From NCBI GenBank assembly GCA_007922195.1, contig ML681981.1:12873403-12937402 (forward strand): 64,000 nt of DNA, written 5' to 3'. This stretch comes from Podocnemis expansa (lineage: Eukaryota > Chordata > Testudines > Podocnemididae). Below the pieces are notes generated by a model. It was given only the letters and a program-made list of their open reading frames with translations. It did not search any database and was not told where the DNA came from. A program made the translations under genes and the position numbers. Below, piece after piece: positions 21,438-32,984 of this stretch; positions within the stretch are counted from its first letter, which is position 1, and each line of letters begins with the position of its first letter.

Positions 21438-22359
21438 GATGGCGCTGGAGAAAAGAGGAGGACCTTGGGAAGGGAGTCTGCCTTTGAATCTGTTGTTTTA
21501 ACTGCTGAAATTGTTGTTGAAGGAGTTTGATGAGGTTTTAGGGAGCATCTGTTAGGTTGCGGGGTGTCAATCCCAAGCGACTGGAGTGTGGCTCTTAAGT
21601 CTTTCATGCCATGGAGCTTTGTGTCTGTGGACTCAGTGAAAAGATCAGGGCCTTCAAACGGGAGGTCCTGAATAGTAAGTTGCAGCTGCAGTGGTAGGCC
21701 CGAGACCTGTAGGCAGGCCGAGCAACACATCTCTACCACCAATGCCATCGTACGAGCACTGTGTCTACGGCATCCTAAATGGCCATCAGAGCATCTCTGG
21801 ATGTCATTTCCCCTTCTTTGAGCATCATGTCGAAGTCCCTACGGCGATCCTTTGGGATAATGGTACAGAAGCCTTGCATGGTGTTCCAGAGGTTAAAGAT
21901 ATACCTTATCATAAGGGCCAAGTGGTTTGCTATCCACAGCTGGAGGGCTGCTGTGGAGTAAACCTTCCTTGCCCCCTTATTTTTAGGGGTGGAACTGGAT
22001 TGGCCTTGCCTCGCTTTCTGGTTCATGGCATTGACGACCAGCAACCCTGGAGTGGGGTGCTGGAACAGGAAGGAGAATTTGTCCTGAGGGATGTGGTACT
22101 TATGGTCCATGACCCTTGGCAAAATTGAGGATGGGGTTTGCCAACAGGCCTTGATCATGCTGTATACCCCTTCATAGAGTGGGACAGACACCTTAGCAGG
22201 TTGGGCCCTACGGCTGACATCAAAGAGGGGATTAGTCTCCTCTTGGATGACCCCGAGCTCCAGGTTCAGGTTTGCTGCCATGCGGCGTAGAAACACCTGG
22301 TGGGCATGAGAGTCCTTGTTACAGTCAATCGGTCTGTCAAAGGTATACTCACTGGGCAA
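21410..22359 (-). pseudogene. DIRS-A gag, C-terminal half (two frames)
   Basis: The frame at 21775-22359 (194 codons) reads through FDRPIDCNKDSHAHQVFLRR and a helical region typical of DIRS gag. The frame at 21410-21748 continues with KLHGMKDLRATLQSLGI before the CR1 junction. No enzymatic motif is present. Identification rests on similarity to DIRS gag patterns and on its place in the element. Confidence 0.65.
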
Positions 22360-22560
22360 GGAGGAAGAATGGGCCCGTGATCTACTATGATGTGTGGAGT
22401 CAGGATTGGGCTAATCATCCGAGAATTCCATGGTCTGCGAGGGGGACTGGATGGAGCAGTGCAGTGAGACTAAGGTATCATTGGCTGCCATGTCCAGCCA
22501 ATCGTGTGACCAGTCATTAAAGGATGCTCTGGCCTCTAGGTGGCGCAGAGGAGAACAGCC

Positions 22561-23457
22561 TCAACTAGGTTGCGGTGTGGTACCGGACGAGAAAGGCCCC
22601 ACTGGCCCAGCCGGTCCCGATGGTCTGTTCTTGCATCGAGGTGTGGGTGAGGGGGAGTACTTATGATGCTGTTTCCCTAAATGCTCTCCCACTCTTACCA
22701 TCTTGAGTGGAGAAGAGCAGGCTGAGGCTGGAGGTGAAGTCAATGCCGAGCCATGGGAAGGGGCCCCCGAAGCTTGGGAGCATGGCACCAACACGGTCCA
22801 GGAGGAGCGTGGGGAGGAGGCTGGGCAGCAGTCTTCAGTCGATTGCGGTACCGGTGGTGGACTGGGTGACACCGGGTTGGCCAGGGAACAGTCCCCAGTG
22901 CTGGATTGCAGTACCAGTGGTGGGCTGGGTGGTACTGGGTTGGTGGGCGGTACAGCTTCCTGTGCCAACTGGACTCCCAGTGCCGTGTTTGGCACCGAGC
23001 TGGTTTTCTTCCGTGGTGCTGGGACCCGGGTTGGGGAAGGTGCCTGCACCATCATGGGGGCCTGCGGCGCTGACAGTGCCATTGATGGTGCCGCTTTCAG
23101 TTCGGTGCCGGGTTGGTTTGGCAACCAAAGTGTTTGGCGCCCCAATGATACTGACGGGGGTGTTGACTGACACTTTGGGCTTGGCACCAAAGAACGGTCC
23201 TGGGGTTCCAGTGCCCTGGCAGATCGGTGAGCGGGTGGAGCACTCAGGGCTTGGGTGGTATCAGAGGCTTCCGCACTACTCCCAGCAAGGGATTGGAAGT
23301 GCAGCTCTCTGTCCTTGCATGTCCTCCTTTTGAAGGACCGGCAGAGAGGACAGCTGTTGGTGAGATGGGACTCATCCAGGCATGCAAGACTTTTATCATG
23401 TGGATCGTTGAGTGGGAAAGCTTTGCAGCATCCTAAGCACGGTTTGAAACCAGGCAT
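22561..23457 (-). pseudogene. DIRS-A gag, N-terminal half with Cys/His motif
   Basis: A 298-codon open frame begins MPGFKPCLGCCKAF. It carries a C..C..H..C..C..C cluster (CLGCC, PHDKSLACLDESH, CPLC) and then a basic KRRTCKDRE stretch, followed by long Pro/Ser/Ala-rich sequence. DIRS gag proteins start this way. The Pro/Ser part is low-complexity and contributes most of the length. Confidence 0.7.
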
Positions 23458-23551
23458 CTTGAATTTTGTGGTAGAAGACAGGCACTTGATTATGCAAGTT
23501 TCTTGGCTGATCCAAAACCGTCACTGAGGACCGAAAAAGGAACCCATATAG

Positions 23552-23690
23552 CCACAGTCACGGCACAGAGGGGGCGTTGGCCACATGCCCTGACCTGACA
23601 GTCGAAGGCTGAAGACTTTCCAAGCTACCGTGCGCTGTGGCACGTAGACACCTGTAACTGAATGATGTGAGCAGTGCTCAAAGAAGAACT
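23552..23690. repeat. DIRS-A right inverted terminal repeat
   Basis: It contains ATATAGCCACAGTCACGGCA, CATGCCCTGACCTGACAGTC and CTGTAACTGAATGATGTGAG, the reverse complements of the left terminus and of the internal complementary region. Confidence 0.85.
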
Positions 23691-23692
23691 TA

Positions 23693-25554
23693 GCATTTCA
23701 ATTTACAGTTCCTATTGACTTCAATGGTACCTGTGAGCACTCAGCACTTATGTAAATCAGACCTGGCTCTCCTAGACTAAAACACAGACAGTTAACTTGG
23801 CTTCAAACACAGTAGCCATCATTTATACAGGATTTAAAGTCCTGTTAAAATTAATACCATTGAAAAACACCCTTTTTGCTTGTAAAGATGGTAAAACCTA
23901 CAACCTACATTTATGCATGGCTTACATAATCTATATATTTGTGTTAATTTCACACCACATCAAATAGCATTAACTTCAGATGATGAACATTCATTAAAAA
24001 TAACACTAAATATAACTAGTAAAGTTTAGAATAACTTTTTAAATGGGAAAAGGAAGTAATTTGTCATGTGCAAGTTTCTCTATTGACAATTATAACAATG
24101 TAAACTTTGCAGCTTTAGGCAGAAGATATTTTTAATAGGAATGGCATCACCTTCAAAATTAATACATTTAAATAATGATATTTTTAATTATGGCACTAGT
24201 TTTCCCTCAACCAGAATTTTACAACTGACCTAATTTGGAAAATTGTTGAACCAGAGCAGGCAAAACAGAAACACTCCTGTTGCTTTGTCAGTATCTTGGA
24301 TCAACCTAGAAACGACTTAATATTTTGTGATCCATCTGTCCCTTTCCATTTTTTATCTCCATGGAAAATTTGGAAGACAGGCCACAGTGTTCATATGCCA
24401 ACCTTGTCCAATACCACAAAAAAGCTACTCTAATTATATTTAGCTATAATTTCTGAGCATGTTAATTTCAGTATAGTGTTCTGGGATCATGTTTAAAGCT
24501 TCAAAATTGCATCATAGTCTTGTTTACACAATAGCTGTTTAGAGTTGAATGAGTCATTTACGGTTCCCCAAAATGTGGTAACACATACTGTATTCAAATG
24601 CACAAATGTTCACACAATGTTATGCACTTACTTGGAGAAAGGCTAAGTTATGTTGCATCCACTGTTGCACACACCAGTGCAGTGATAGCATTGTAGCAGG
24701 TGCAGTGACACACTTAGCTCCAGCAATGCTCCAGTACACCCCTCACTGGCAGCTCTGCCATCTGCCTTTGCTGAAGAAGAATAAGTATATTTCAAGTGCC
24801 TGCCGGGCTGAGAGCAACTAATTATACCCCATTGGTCTTAGTACTGGCCACCAGCTGATACCTTTAGTTAAACAGCTAAGCAGCCAATAAAATAAAATAA
24901 AATTTCACCTACCTTGTCTATCTGATAAAATCTTTAATTGTTGAACTGAACAAACTGTTTCCACTTTTTAATTTAAAAAATCATTTTGTGTAATCTTTCC
25001 AATTTTTAAAGTTTTGAGAAAATATTCTAAAAAAATAAACTTTTTACTAATGTTTAGGTTAAACTTTTATAACAGCATTCTTTTCTTTTTTTCACCTTTG
25101 TTTCTCCTGCAATGTGTTTTGGTTCTGTAAAAAGTGAGTAGACGGTTACAAAATCATGACTGCCTGAGACTGTGATTGAGAGACTCTGTGCTTGTAATAT
25201 ATGTTGCTGCCTGGCTGTGGCCTTACTTGTCAGGTGTAGAGAAGCATGTCTTGAATTCTGGAGACCTAACAAGAAAACAAAGAGAAGGTTAGTTATATAA
25301 CAGGAAATTATTAATAGCATCATTAGTTTAGCTACCCAAGATTTGTTCCTTTTTCTCCACCCCGCCAAAAAAAATTCATTTAGCACATTGTGTCTTGTTG
25401 TCAGCATAATCCTACAGCAACCACTGTCACAGACGTGGCAGGAGAGAACTAATTCTAGAGTGAGGAGTCCTATGGAGAATCCAGCTTACACTGGGGTCTA
25501 GTCTTTGGGGAAACCTTTATCTGGATCCTATGGAGCATATATAAGCAAGAAAAA
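23693..25554. other. Sequence between the two DIRS elements
   Basis: AT-rich DNA with no gene or clear element boundary recognised. Short ORFs here have no supporting motif. Confidence 0.5.
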
Positions 25555-25589
25555 GTGAAGTTACGTACCTTGTAACTGGAGTTTGAGAT

Positions 25590-25710
25590 GTATGGTCTCT
25601 AGCTGTATTCCACTGTGGCTATGCGTGCACTCCATGCACTTGCGACTGGAGAATTCTTGCAAGCAGTGTCTGTTGATCAGTGCCTGCACCCATTGCTCTC
25701 CTCGTGCTCC
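25590..25710. repeat. DIRS-B left inverted terminal repeat
   Basis: Blocks such as GGTCTCTAGCTGTATTCCAC and TTGCAAGCAGTGTCTGTTGA recur in reverse complement near 35400-35550, with diverged bases between them. Confidence 0.65.
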
Positions 25711-25994
25711 ATACCCAGAATGTATGGAGCAGAGTGGATTAACTATCTCTATTGTTCCTTCACTATTGTGAATCTAGTCATGACCCAAACTAGAGGGGAA
25801 GGACTGGGTAGTGGAATACAATAGGAACTACACATCTTGAAGAACTCCAGTTAATAGATAAAAAACTTCCCTTTCTTCTTCAAGTGCTGGTCCCTCCATG
25901 TATTCCACTATGGATGATTCATTTGCAGTACTCAGAGAGGAGGTGGGTGCATGGATCCAGGTGTGATAGTTGCTTGTAGAACCATGCCCCAAGG

Positions 25995-26385
25995 CAGGGG
26001 CGTCGCTGGCGCTGGGTACTCCGGGGCATGTGCCCCGAACCCCAGCGCCAGTGCCACGGATCTCCGGCCCAATTGGGCCAGAGATCTGGGACCCAGCCGC
26101 CAGTGGCCGCAGTGGCCCCATCCCTGACCAGGGATCCAGGGCCTGGCCTCCTACAGCCACAGCGGCCCCGTCCCCAGCTGGGGATGCAGGGCCCAGCCTC
26201 CTGTGGCCACTTCCGTCCCCATCCCCGGCCGGGAATGTGAAGCCTACCCGCCTGCGGCGACGCAGTGGCGCCTGGCCCTTTCCCTGGCCAGGGGGTGTGG
26301 CCTGCAGCCGGGGGCGGTGCCTGTGGGGCAGGGGCGGGGCCTGGGCCCATGCCCCGGGTCCCTCCCCCAGCCAGCGATGCCCCTG
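25995..26385. mobile_element. hAT MITE, CAGGGGCGTCGCTGG family, copy 1
   Basis: Terminal inverted repeats CAGGGGCGTCGCTGGC and GCCAGCGATGCCCCTG, with a perfect 8-bp target duplication CCCCAAGG (25987-25994 and 26386-26393). The length is 391 bp and the interior is very GC-rich, which explains the long shadow ORFs. It is inserted into DIRS-B. Confidence 0.92.
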
Positions 26386-26667
26386 CCCCAAGGACATATC
26401 AGTAGAGGAGTTGTGGAGCAAGGCAGAATATCTCATGAATGGCTGAAAGGCACACCACATAGTTGCCTTGGAAATGTCAAACGGGGTACCTTTTAAAGTG
26501 ATGCCATTGAGGCCCCTTGTGCTCTTGTAGAGTAAGCTGCTACCTCAGATTGAAGAGGGAAGCGTGCCAACTGACAGAGCAAGATGCAATGAGAGATCCA
26601 CTCCAAGAGCTGAAAGGATATAGTGTGACCTCTGACTCATTCTGCTATTGCATGAAACAGTCTAGAT

Positions 26668-26846
26668 CAGCAGTTCTCAACCAGTGTGTTTGGACACATT
26701 ACTGTGTCACCACACAGCAAGTGAGCAAGTGATGGAGAACCAGGTGGGGGGCTGGATTTAGTCTGGGAGCGGGTGGACTAGTGTGTCCTGTAGGGTTGTA
26801 CAAGCCACTAAGCATGTTGCTACCTCAAAAGGTTGTGAACCACTTG
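26668..26846. mobile_element. hAT-like MITE (CAGCAGTTCTCAACC ends)
   Basis: The ends CAGCAGTTCTCAACC and GGTTGTGAACCACTTG are inverted repeats. TCTAG lies on both sides, consistent with a decayed 8-bp duplication. Confidence 0.65.
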
Positions 26847-27159
26847 TCTAGGTGACTTCTTGATCAGTTTTTGTCTCTACAGGTAAAATTCCAATGCTTT
26901 TCTTATGCTGAGGGAATGAAGTCCCCTTTCCTGGCCAGAGGCATGGGGCTTTGGGTTAAAAATGCAAGTAAGTGAATTGTCTGGTTTATGTGAAACTGTG
27001 AAACTATCATAAAAGTGAATTTGAGGTGCAGGCATAATGAGATTTTTGTCCTAATGGAGTATACTGTATGATAGGTCAGCCATTAGTGCCCCTTCTGGCT
27101 GAGGTGATGGCAATGAGGAAGGCAAACTTCATCAAAAGGTAAGACATGGAAAACACAAC

Positions 27160-27460
27160 TAGCAGCTCAAAGTGTGACTTTGTACTAAGTACAAGCCGAA
27201 AGTACTAAGTGAAAGTCCCAGGGGCTTCTTTACTGTGGAAAGGTTCTGATACGATCTTTCAAGAATTTCACTGTTGTTGGGTGCGTAAAGATGAGTAACC
27301 ATCCAATGATGAATGGCAAACAGCTGCCAGGTGAATTTGTAGTGAGTTAAGGAAAAGACCTGTTGTCTTGAGAATAAGAATAGCTTGAATATGTTGTCTC
27401 TGGAGATATATGATTGTGCTAGGCCAAGATAAAGAAATATTGCCACTTGGCTAGGTAACA
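27160..27460 (-). pseudogene. DIRS-B tyrosine recombinase N-terminal remnant
   Basis: A 100-codon frame carries KPLGLSLSTFGLYLVQSHTL at its C-terminal end, which resembles the N-terminal helical region of DIRS recombinases. It lacks catalytic residues. Identity rests on position within the element and weak motif resemblance. Confidence 0.45.
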
Positions 27461-27510
27461 TTTTCTGGTGGATTACTTCCTGCTATTAGTAAGAACGGTT
27501 TTTCTTGATG

Positions 27511-28140
27511 TCAGATCAGGAATGTTCTAGGCTTGATGCCCACCCAAACACCAAACTTTGAGATGAAGCACCTCGGGATTTTGATGCTTGGCTCTCCTGG
27601 ATGAATGCCTCTCCGACTGCCAAGAATTACAGACAATGGTTGAGCATCCAAGTGCTCCTCACTGTATGACAGTCCATGTGAATTCCCCAAGGTAGCAGGG
27701 AAGCAGCCAGAATTACCATCTTCTTGGGCATGGTGGGTAGGAAAAGACACTGAAAGACTTGTCCAGGGTCTTTCCATCAAGTTAGTGAGGTCCTGACTCT
27801 GGTAGAGGTCATCACTATGGTGTTCATATATGTGTGTGTGTTGAGTCAGAATAGAGACTCTTAAGTATGATGTAGGCTGAAGCCATGGCAAGGCTGATGT
27901 AAAGGCTTCTTGACATGTCCTGCCCATGAGAACACAGTTGTCTAAATATAGGAAGATGCTGAAGTTGCTTCATCTGAATTGTGCTACTACTAGAAACACT
28001 TTGGTGAAGATGCTGAATGTGGCTGTTAGACTGAATGGAAGCACCTTGCACAGACAGTAGTCAGAGTCCATCATAAACACGAGTAATCTTCTGTAGGAGG
28101 AGTGAATGTCCATGTGAAATGCTTTTTTCACACCAACAGC
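27511..28140 (-). pseudogene. DIRS-B reverse transcriptase remnant
   Basis: The frame reads KVLPF, then FTKVFLVVAQF, and the active-site box as Y-L-D-N (27936-27947) where RTs have YLDD. The second catalytic aspartate is lost. Stops and frame changes interrupt it on both sides. LTNLMERPWTSLSVSF nearby fits the region just after the palm. Confidence 0.6.
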
Positions 28141-28540
28141 TGTGAATCATGCATTCTTTTCAAGGGTTGATACTATCAATGACAGTGTAACTCTAGGGAA
28201 TTTTAAAATGCAAATAAAAACACTGAGTTGGCACAGATTGAGAACGGCTGTCTACCCTTTCTTCTTTTCAGGAATTAGCAAATATTTTGAATTGAACCCT
28301 TTTCTTTGATGTTAAAGAGATCCCCGTTCTATTGCTTCCCACTGGAAGAAAGAGCCTACCTCCTAGCAGAGACTCTCTTTGAGAGAATGATCCTTAAAGA
28401 AAGATAAGGAAGCAATTTTGGAGGGAATAGCAAGAGAAAACTTGATGGTATAATCATAATAGATGATATCCACCACTCATTTATCCATTATTTTTGCATT
28501 ACACTTGTGGGAAAGGACTGCTGGATAGCCACCAAAGGAT

Positions 28541-29094
28541 AGAGAATCATAGAAACTGGAAGGGACCATGAGAGGTCGTCAAGTCCAGTCCCCTGCATTC
28601 ATGGCAGGACCAAGTACCATATTGAACCATCCCTGCCAGGTGTTTGTCTAACTTGCTCTTAAAAAATTCCAGTGATGGAGATTCCACAACCTGGCTAGGC
28701 AACTTTTTACACTGGTTAATCACCCTGACAGTTAGGAATTTTTTCCTAATATCCAACGTAAACCTCTTTTGCTGTAATTTAAGCCAAGGCTTGACAAAAT
28801 TGGCTCCCAGCTAGGTGACAGCAGTTTTATTTTTGGTCACCAGAGGGCACTCCTCTGCTGCATTTCCACATCAGAGCTAGAACCAAGCTACACACTCCAG
28901 TCACCATGGCGACCTGTCTCCCAGTTTTTGTCAAGTCCTGATTTAAGCCTATTGCTTCTTGTCCTATTATCAGTGGTTAAGGAGAATAATTTTTCTCCCT
29001 CCTCCTTATAACAAACTTTTAGGTACTTGAAAACTGTTATCTTGTCCCTTCTCAGTCTCCCTTTTCCAGACTAAAGAAACCCAGCTCTTTGTGA
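28541..29094 (-). mobile_element. CR1 LINE 3' fragment (CR1-B)
   Basis: It starts on + with GAATCATAGAAACTGGAAGG and reads, on minus, the C-terminal ORF2 blocks ([35 protein letters not shown]). It is interrupted by the hAT insertion at 28787-28940. Confidence 0.88.
28787..28940. mobile_element. hAT MITE of 154 bp inside CR1-B
   Basis: The ends CAAGGCTTGACAAAA and TTTTTGTCAAGTCCTG are inverted repeats, with a perfect 8-bp duplication ATTTAAGC (28779-28786 and 28941-28948). Removing it restores the CR1 sequence, so boundaries are exact. Confidence 0.92.
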
Positions 29095-29399
29095 GGAACG
29101 GGTGAAGATGTCATCAGTACTGATTTGCAACTCCTGAGAATCCTATAATAAGTATCTTATGGCTCAGAGGATGAAGCTGGTTTGACGTTGTTGACATGGA
29201 AGATGCAGGGTATTGAGGAGGTTCTACTCTCTGTCTTTCACAAGGCAGGTCATAGGATTGCTGATGATAAAATGGCCAGGGCATAAGCCTTTGTTTGTAG
29301 CGATGTTTGTGGTAATTCCTTTTGGGGCTGGAGTATATGTACCCAGGAAGTGGAAGCTTGTCCTGGCGTTCTTTAGTAAGTGCAAAGACTCACTAGTTT

Positions 29400-29700
29400 T
29401 TTTCATTGAAAAACTCAGTCTAGTTGCAGGGCAAGTCCTTCAAGATGTTCTGGACCTTCCTAGGAAACCTAAGGAATATAACCAGGGCTCACTGCAATGG
29501 AAGTTGCCATTAACTTTGACGCAGTATCTGCTTCATCAGTCACATATTGTAATGCAGTTCTGGCCACAAGCTTGTCTCCATCAATAAGGATGTGAAATTG
29601 AGCCCTGTCTTTCTGAAGTAGTTTGTCCTTAAAATCTAAGAACTTCAAATCATTCAGAAAACCATACTTAATTAATGAATGCATGATAGCTTGATATTCT
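29400..29700 (-). pseudogene. DIRS-B gag remnant
   Basis: The frame at 29469-29684 reads FLDFKDKLLQKDRAQFHILI followed by DGDKLVARTALQYVTDEADT, the pattern of the C-terminal half of DIRS gag. It is short and bounded by stops. Confidence 0.5.
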
Positions 29701-30104
29701 TACGAAGAGACTAGTAGTTGTAAATTCTTTCCTCCCCAGCAGGTTCAGATGCTTGGCCTGCTGATAAAAGGGCTGACTCTTGGATTTTGCTGCCTAGATC
29801 TTTAAGTGGCAGCCTGAATAACTAAGGAGTTTAGTGAGGAGTGTGCAAACAAAAACTTTGCATCCTTAGCTGGGACAAAGTAAAGTTTCTCATCTCTCTT
29901 GGAGATAGAATAACATGTTAGTGTATGCTACATGGCTCTTGCTGGTTCCAATATGCCTTCATTCACCATCAGTGCTATCCCACTGGACCTCATGGGTTGC
30001 AGGATATCTAGGAGCTCATCCTAGGCCACCTCTAGTAGGATTTGGAGTTTCTTTACCACCCTGTTTTTTCTGCTCTTGAAAAGCTAATCGTTGTCTGGAG
30101 AGGG

Positions 30105-30235
30105 CAGCAAAATTGGGGCACAAAACACTGGCTATGATGAGTTAGCAGGAGTAGTCCTGCTTTTAGCAGGGTTCTGGGCTAGATGACCTCATGAGGTCCC
30201 TTCCAGCCCCAATATTCCATGATTCTATGAATGCT
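30105..30235 (+). mobile_element. CR1 3' end (CR1-C)
   Basis: GGGCTAGATGACCTCATGAG followed by GTCCCTTCCAGCCCC and ATTCCATGATTCTATGA is the CR1 3' terminus on the + strand. It lies inside DIRS-B. Confidence 0.85.
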
Positions 30236-30239
30236 TTGC

Positions 30240-32380
30240 TGGGTGATAAGGAGTTTAGCCTTGCCAGTTCCAGTGGAACCAGCAGATCCAGCCACTAGTC
30301 TTCTTTTATAGTCAGAAAGAAGTTCTGGTTGCCCCTGTTGAGAGGAGGGGCGGAATGACTCCCTAGTAGATCATGCCAACCTTGAGTATTGTGTGTATGG
30401 GACCCAGTAGAGCCAATAGGAGGGATCGATGATGGATTATGGAGGTTCCCAAAGGATGGGATTACCATTGGTTCTGAAAAAAAAAACAGATTGAGTTTGG
30501 TTCCAGGAAGTCCTCTCTCTTCTGTCTTGACTGATCTCCTTCAGAGGAGGTGATGACATATTCCTGCAATGACAAAAAGGCCTGATCTGGTTTAATTGCC
30601 AGTGCTGAAATTTCCACTGAAGGAAAGCCTTGGGTAGTAAATATGGCAAGGGACAGACTTACCCCATAGCTATTGTGACCCGTGGCCTACTGGGATAACC
30701 ACCTGAATATGTGAAGATCAGGGCAAGCTACAGAAAGGGAGAGCAGATTCTCCAAGTGTACACAAGCACTGGTGGATTACCTGGAGATAAACTCCCCAAC
30801 CAGTCACAAACAATGCTTCTGATCCCACACACTGGATATCAAGAAGCCTCCGTAAAATATACTCAGCCCCCTTTACTGCATTTCAGTCTCTGGTCCCCAA
30901 TACAACCACTAGGTCTAGTAAAGAGAGAAGTTGCTTAAAACTCCAAGTTCTTTACCCAGAAGGGTTTCTCCTGATGCCAAAGGGTCAGCCACATTACCCA
31001 GAACAGTATAAATTGGGATCTTACCCAAAATATCACACTGCCAGCCAATTCTTTGGTATCTAAACTAAAGGTTTAAAGTAAAAAGAAAAGAAATGAAATA
31101 AGAGATATTACAGGGTCAAACTGGATTACATACATACAAATGATTTAGAGTCCATAGAAGATAAGTCCCTGAAGAATTTGGAGTTTGCAGGTCTTAGGCA
31201 TACATCCAATGCCTAGATGAGGTTAAGTCCTTGTTCCACAGCTTCAGTTGTTAGAAATCCAGTTTTAAGGAATATAGACCAAATAATCCAAGTGTATAGC
31301 TTGATCTAATTCTCCCATGAGAATTAGCAGGGTGATTTCCAGGCTGGTGCTGGCTGGGATCTTGATCCTACAGCCCAAACTTTCCCTGAGAAGCTTGGAC
31401 AGATGTGAGATGTTCCCCACTTCCTTTTTTAGATGTAGCAAGGTGGGTGTTTGCAGATCATTCCTTCCTGTGGGGGCTTTGATGACAGTTCCCAGGTACT
31501 TTATTAAATGGAGAATAATAATGTATATTTTCCTTTAAAGTAAAACCTTCACCTTCTGGGCACCACAGGTAATTAGTAGCATTAGCACCATTAACAGACA
31601 GTTTACATTGGTACATCAAAGGTCCATTTAGATGTTAATATTCCCTTTTGACCCCTTCCAATAGAACAATAGTCACAGATAGGGAAGCAATTCACTTACC
31701 CTGCTAACCTCTAACACGTTATATGAAAACATCATCAAGAAACCACTAATGATATACATGCATATCAAAGCCCTAGCCTACTTGTAACACTACCATTGTA
31801 TTTTCCTATGCTATGTGTTCCAGTGTTAGATTTGGGTCATGTATTTTACAAGATGGCTTGGCCTCCACAGGCCTAGCATGACAGCCTACATCCCCTGCTG
31901 GAGTCAAAATGTCTCTGATGAAGGACTGTCCTGACAGCAGAGGAGATTGCAGATCTGGGAAAGCAAAGATGTCCTCTGAGGTAGTGTATCTCTGCTCTCT
32001 CTGCAGTGCTGTCTGCCCATGCTGTGACAGAGCTGAGGCAGAGCGCCCCTAAATTGGCAGGTAAATATGCGATTCTTGTACTCATAATGGCTGAGATTTC
32101 TGAGGAGTACTCCTGGCCAATGTTAGTGGTTCTCAGTCTATCCACTTGGGCAGTCTTTCTGGCATTGTTACTGCCCAGGTGAAGTTTGGTACCAATGGAG
32201 ACCTGCTTTTATGGCCCTCTTTATGATGACCCTGAATTTAGGATTGTCTAAGTCTTTATGGGCTGGTTATGAAGGTTTTCTGACTTGAGCAGGGTCAGAT
32301 ACATCCTCTTCAGAATTGAGTTAGAACTGCTCTTGTGATTATGAGAGCATTCCCTGACCTACTGATGAGACCCTAATGGA
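30240..32380. other. Interior of DIRS-B with an unclassified interspersed repeat
   Basis: The segment about 30680-31860 differs from the DIRS parts (AT-rich, no gag or pol signal, GTTAGAAATCCAGTTTTAAG and TTTACATTGGTACATCAAAG words). It looks like a further insertion whose ends I could not place. About 31870-32380 returns to gag-like minus-strand sequence. Confidence 0.35.
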
Positions 32381-32789
32381 GAGTCTGTTGATAAGATCTC
32401 CATCATTCCAGCCCCAGCACCCAGGCAGAACAAACAGGTGCCAACCTGGGGGCTGGGTGGAAGCACAGAGCCTGGCCTCTCACTCCAGGGCCCTGCCCCG
32501 CCCCCAGAGGCAGCAGGGCAGGAGTGCTCCCCAAGCCTTGCTGGCACTGAGCAGGGTGTGGGGGATTATCACAACAGCTTTAGGGGCTGCAGTTTAGGGC
32601 CCCCTTTCAACTGGGGCCCAGGGCTTTAGCCCCTTCAGCCGCTGTAATAATCTGGCTTGGGGTCGGAGGTGAGCTCCTTGGTGACTGGAGAATGTACAAA
32701 AACTGACTCCAGCTGGCCATAGTGGGGGGGGGGGGCTCATAAGCCTTTTCCAGTAGGTGCTTTTTGAGCCAGAATTCCCATGCCTGCCA

Positions 32790-32940
32790 GCTATGGAAGA
32801 AGAAACAAATACTGGACATGGTACAGATACGCACTTCTCCAAGGTAATAAAGGCAGCACTTGTGAACATCAATGACTAAGAGTATGGGGATAAGACAGAC
32901 AGTTTTTAAAGCCCAGTATTCTGGGCATAGTTTAAATCCC
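32790..32940 (-). pseudogene. DIRS-B gag Cys/His motif remnant
   Basis: The minus-strand frame reads GFKLCPEYWALKTVCLIP, then VDVHKCCLYYLGEVRI, comparable to GFKPCLGCCKAF and CLDESH in DIRS-A. One cysteine and one aspartate position have changed. Confidence 0.45.
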
Positions 32941-32984
32941 ACATCAGGAGCCAAGGCAGAATTTCCTAGTGTGGCAAATAGAAC

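Larger units (their letters stand above)
19054..21440 (-). mobile_element. CR1 LINE (CR1-A), 5'-truncated, inside DIRS-A
   Basis: The 3' end on the minus strand finishes with the CR1 hallmark CCTATGATTCTATGATTC, seen on + as AATCATAGAATCATAGGGTT at 19054. It encodes most of ORF2 and has few stops, so it is much younger than the other CR1 copies here. The upstream junction with DIRS-A falls somewhere in 21410-21445. The copy contains an assembly gap of ten N (19449-19458). Confidence 0.9.
16696..23692 (-). mobile_element. DIRS-A: DIRS-type tyrosine-recombinase retrotransposon, RT deleted, CR1 inserted
   Basis: Reading on the minus strand the order is gag with a Cys/His motif, second half of gag, RNase H and tyrosine recombinase. 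The termini are inverted repeats of about 135 bp (near 16735-16867 and 23552-23690). The left terminus has an internal copy of the outer end (17002-17040), matching the internal complementary region DIRS elements use for circle-intermediate replication. No reverse-transcriptase core is found where it should lie between gag and RNase H; a CR1 occupies that position. Stops and frame breaks show the element is dead. Confidence 0.85.

Noticed and set aside
22703..23333. Plus-strand frames up to 208 codons
   Set aside because: Shadows of the DIRS-A gag frame on minus.
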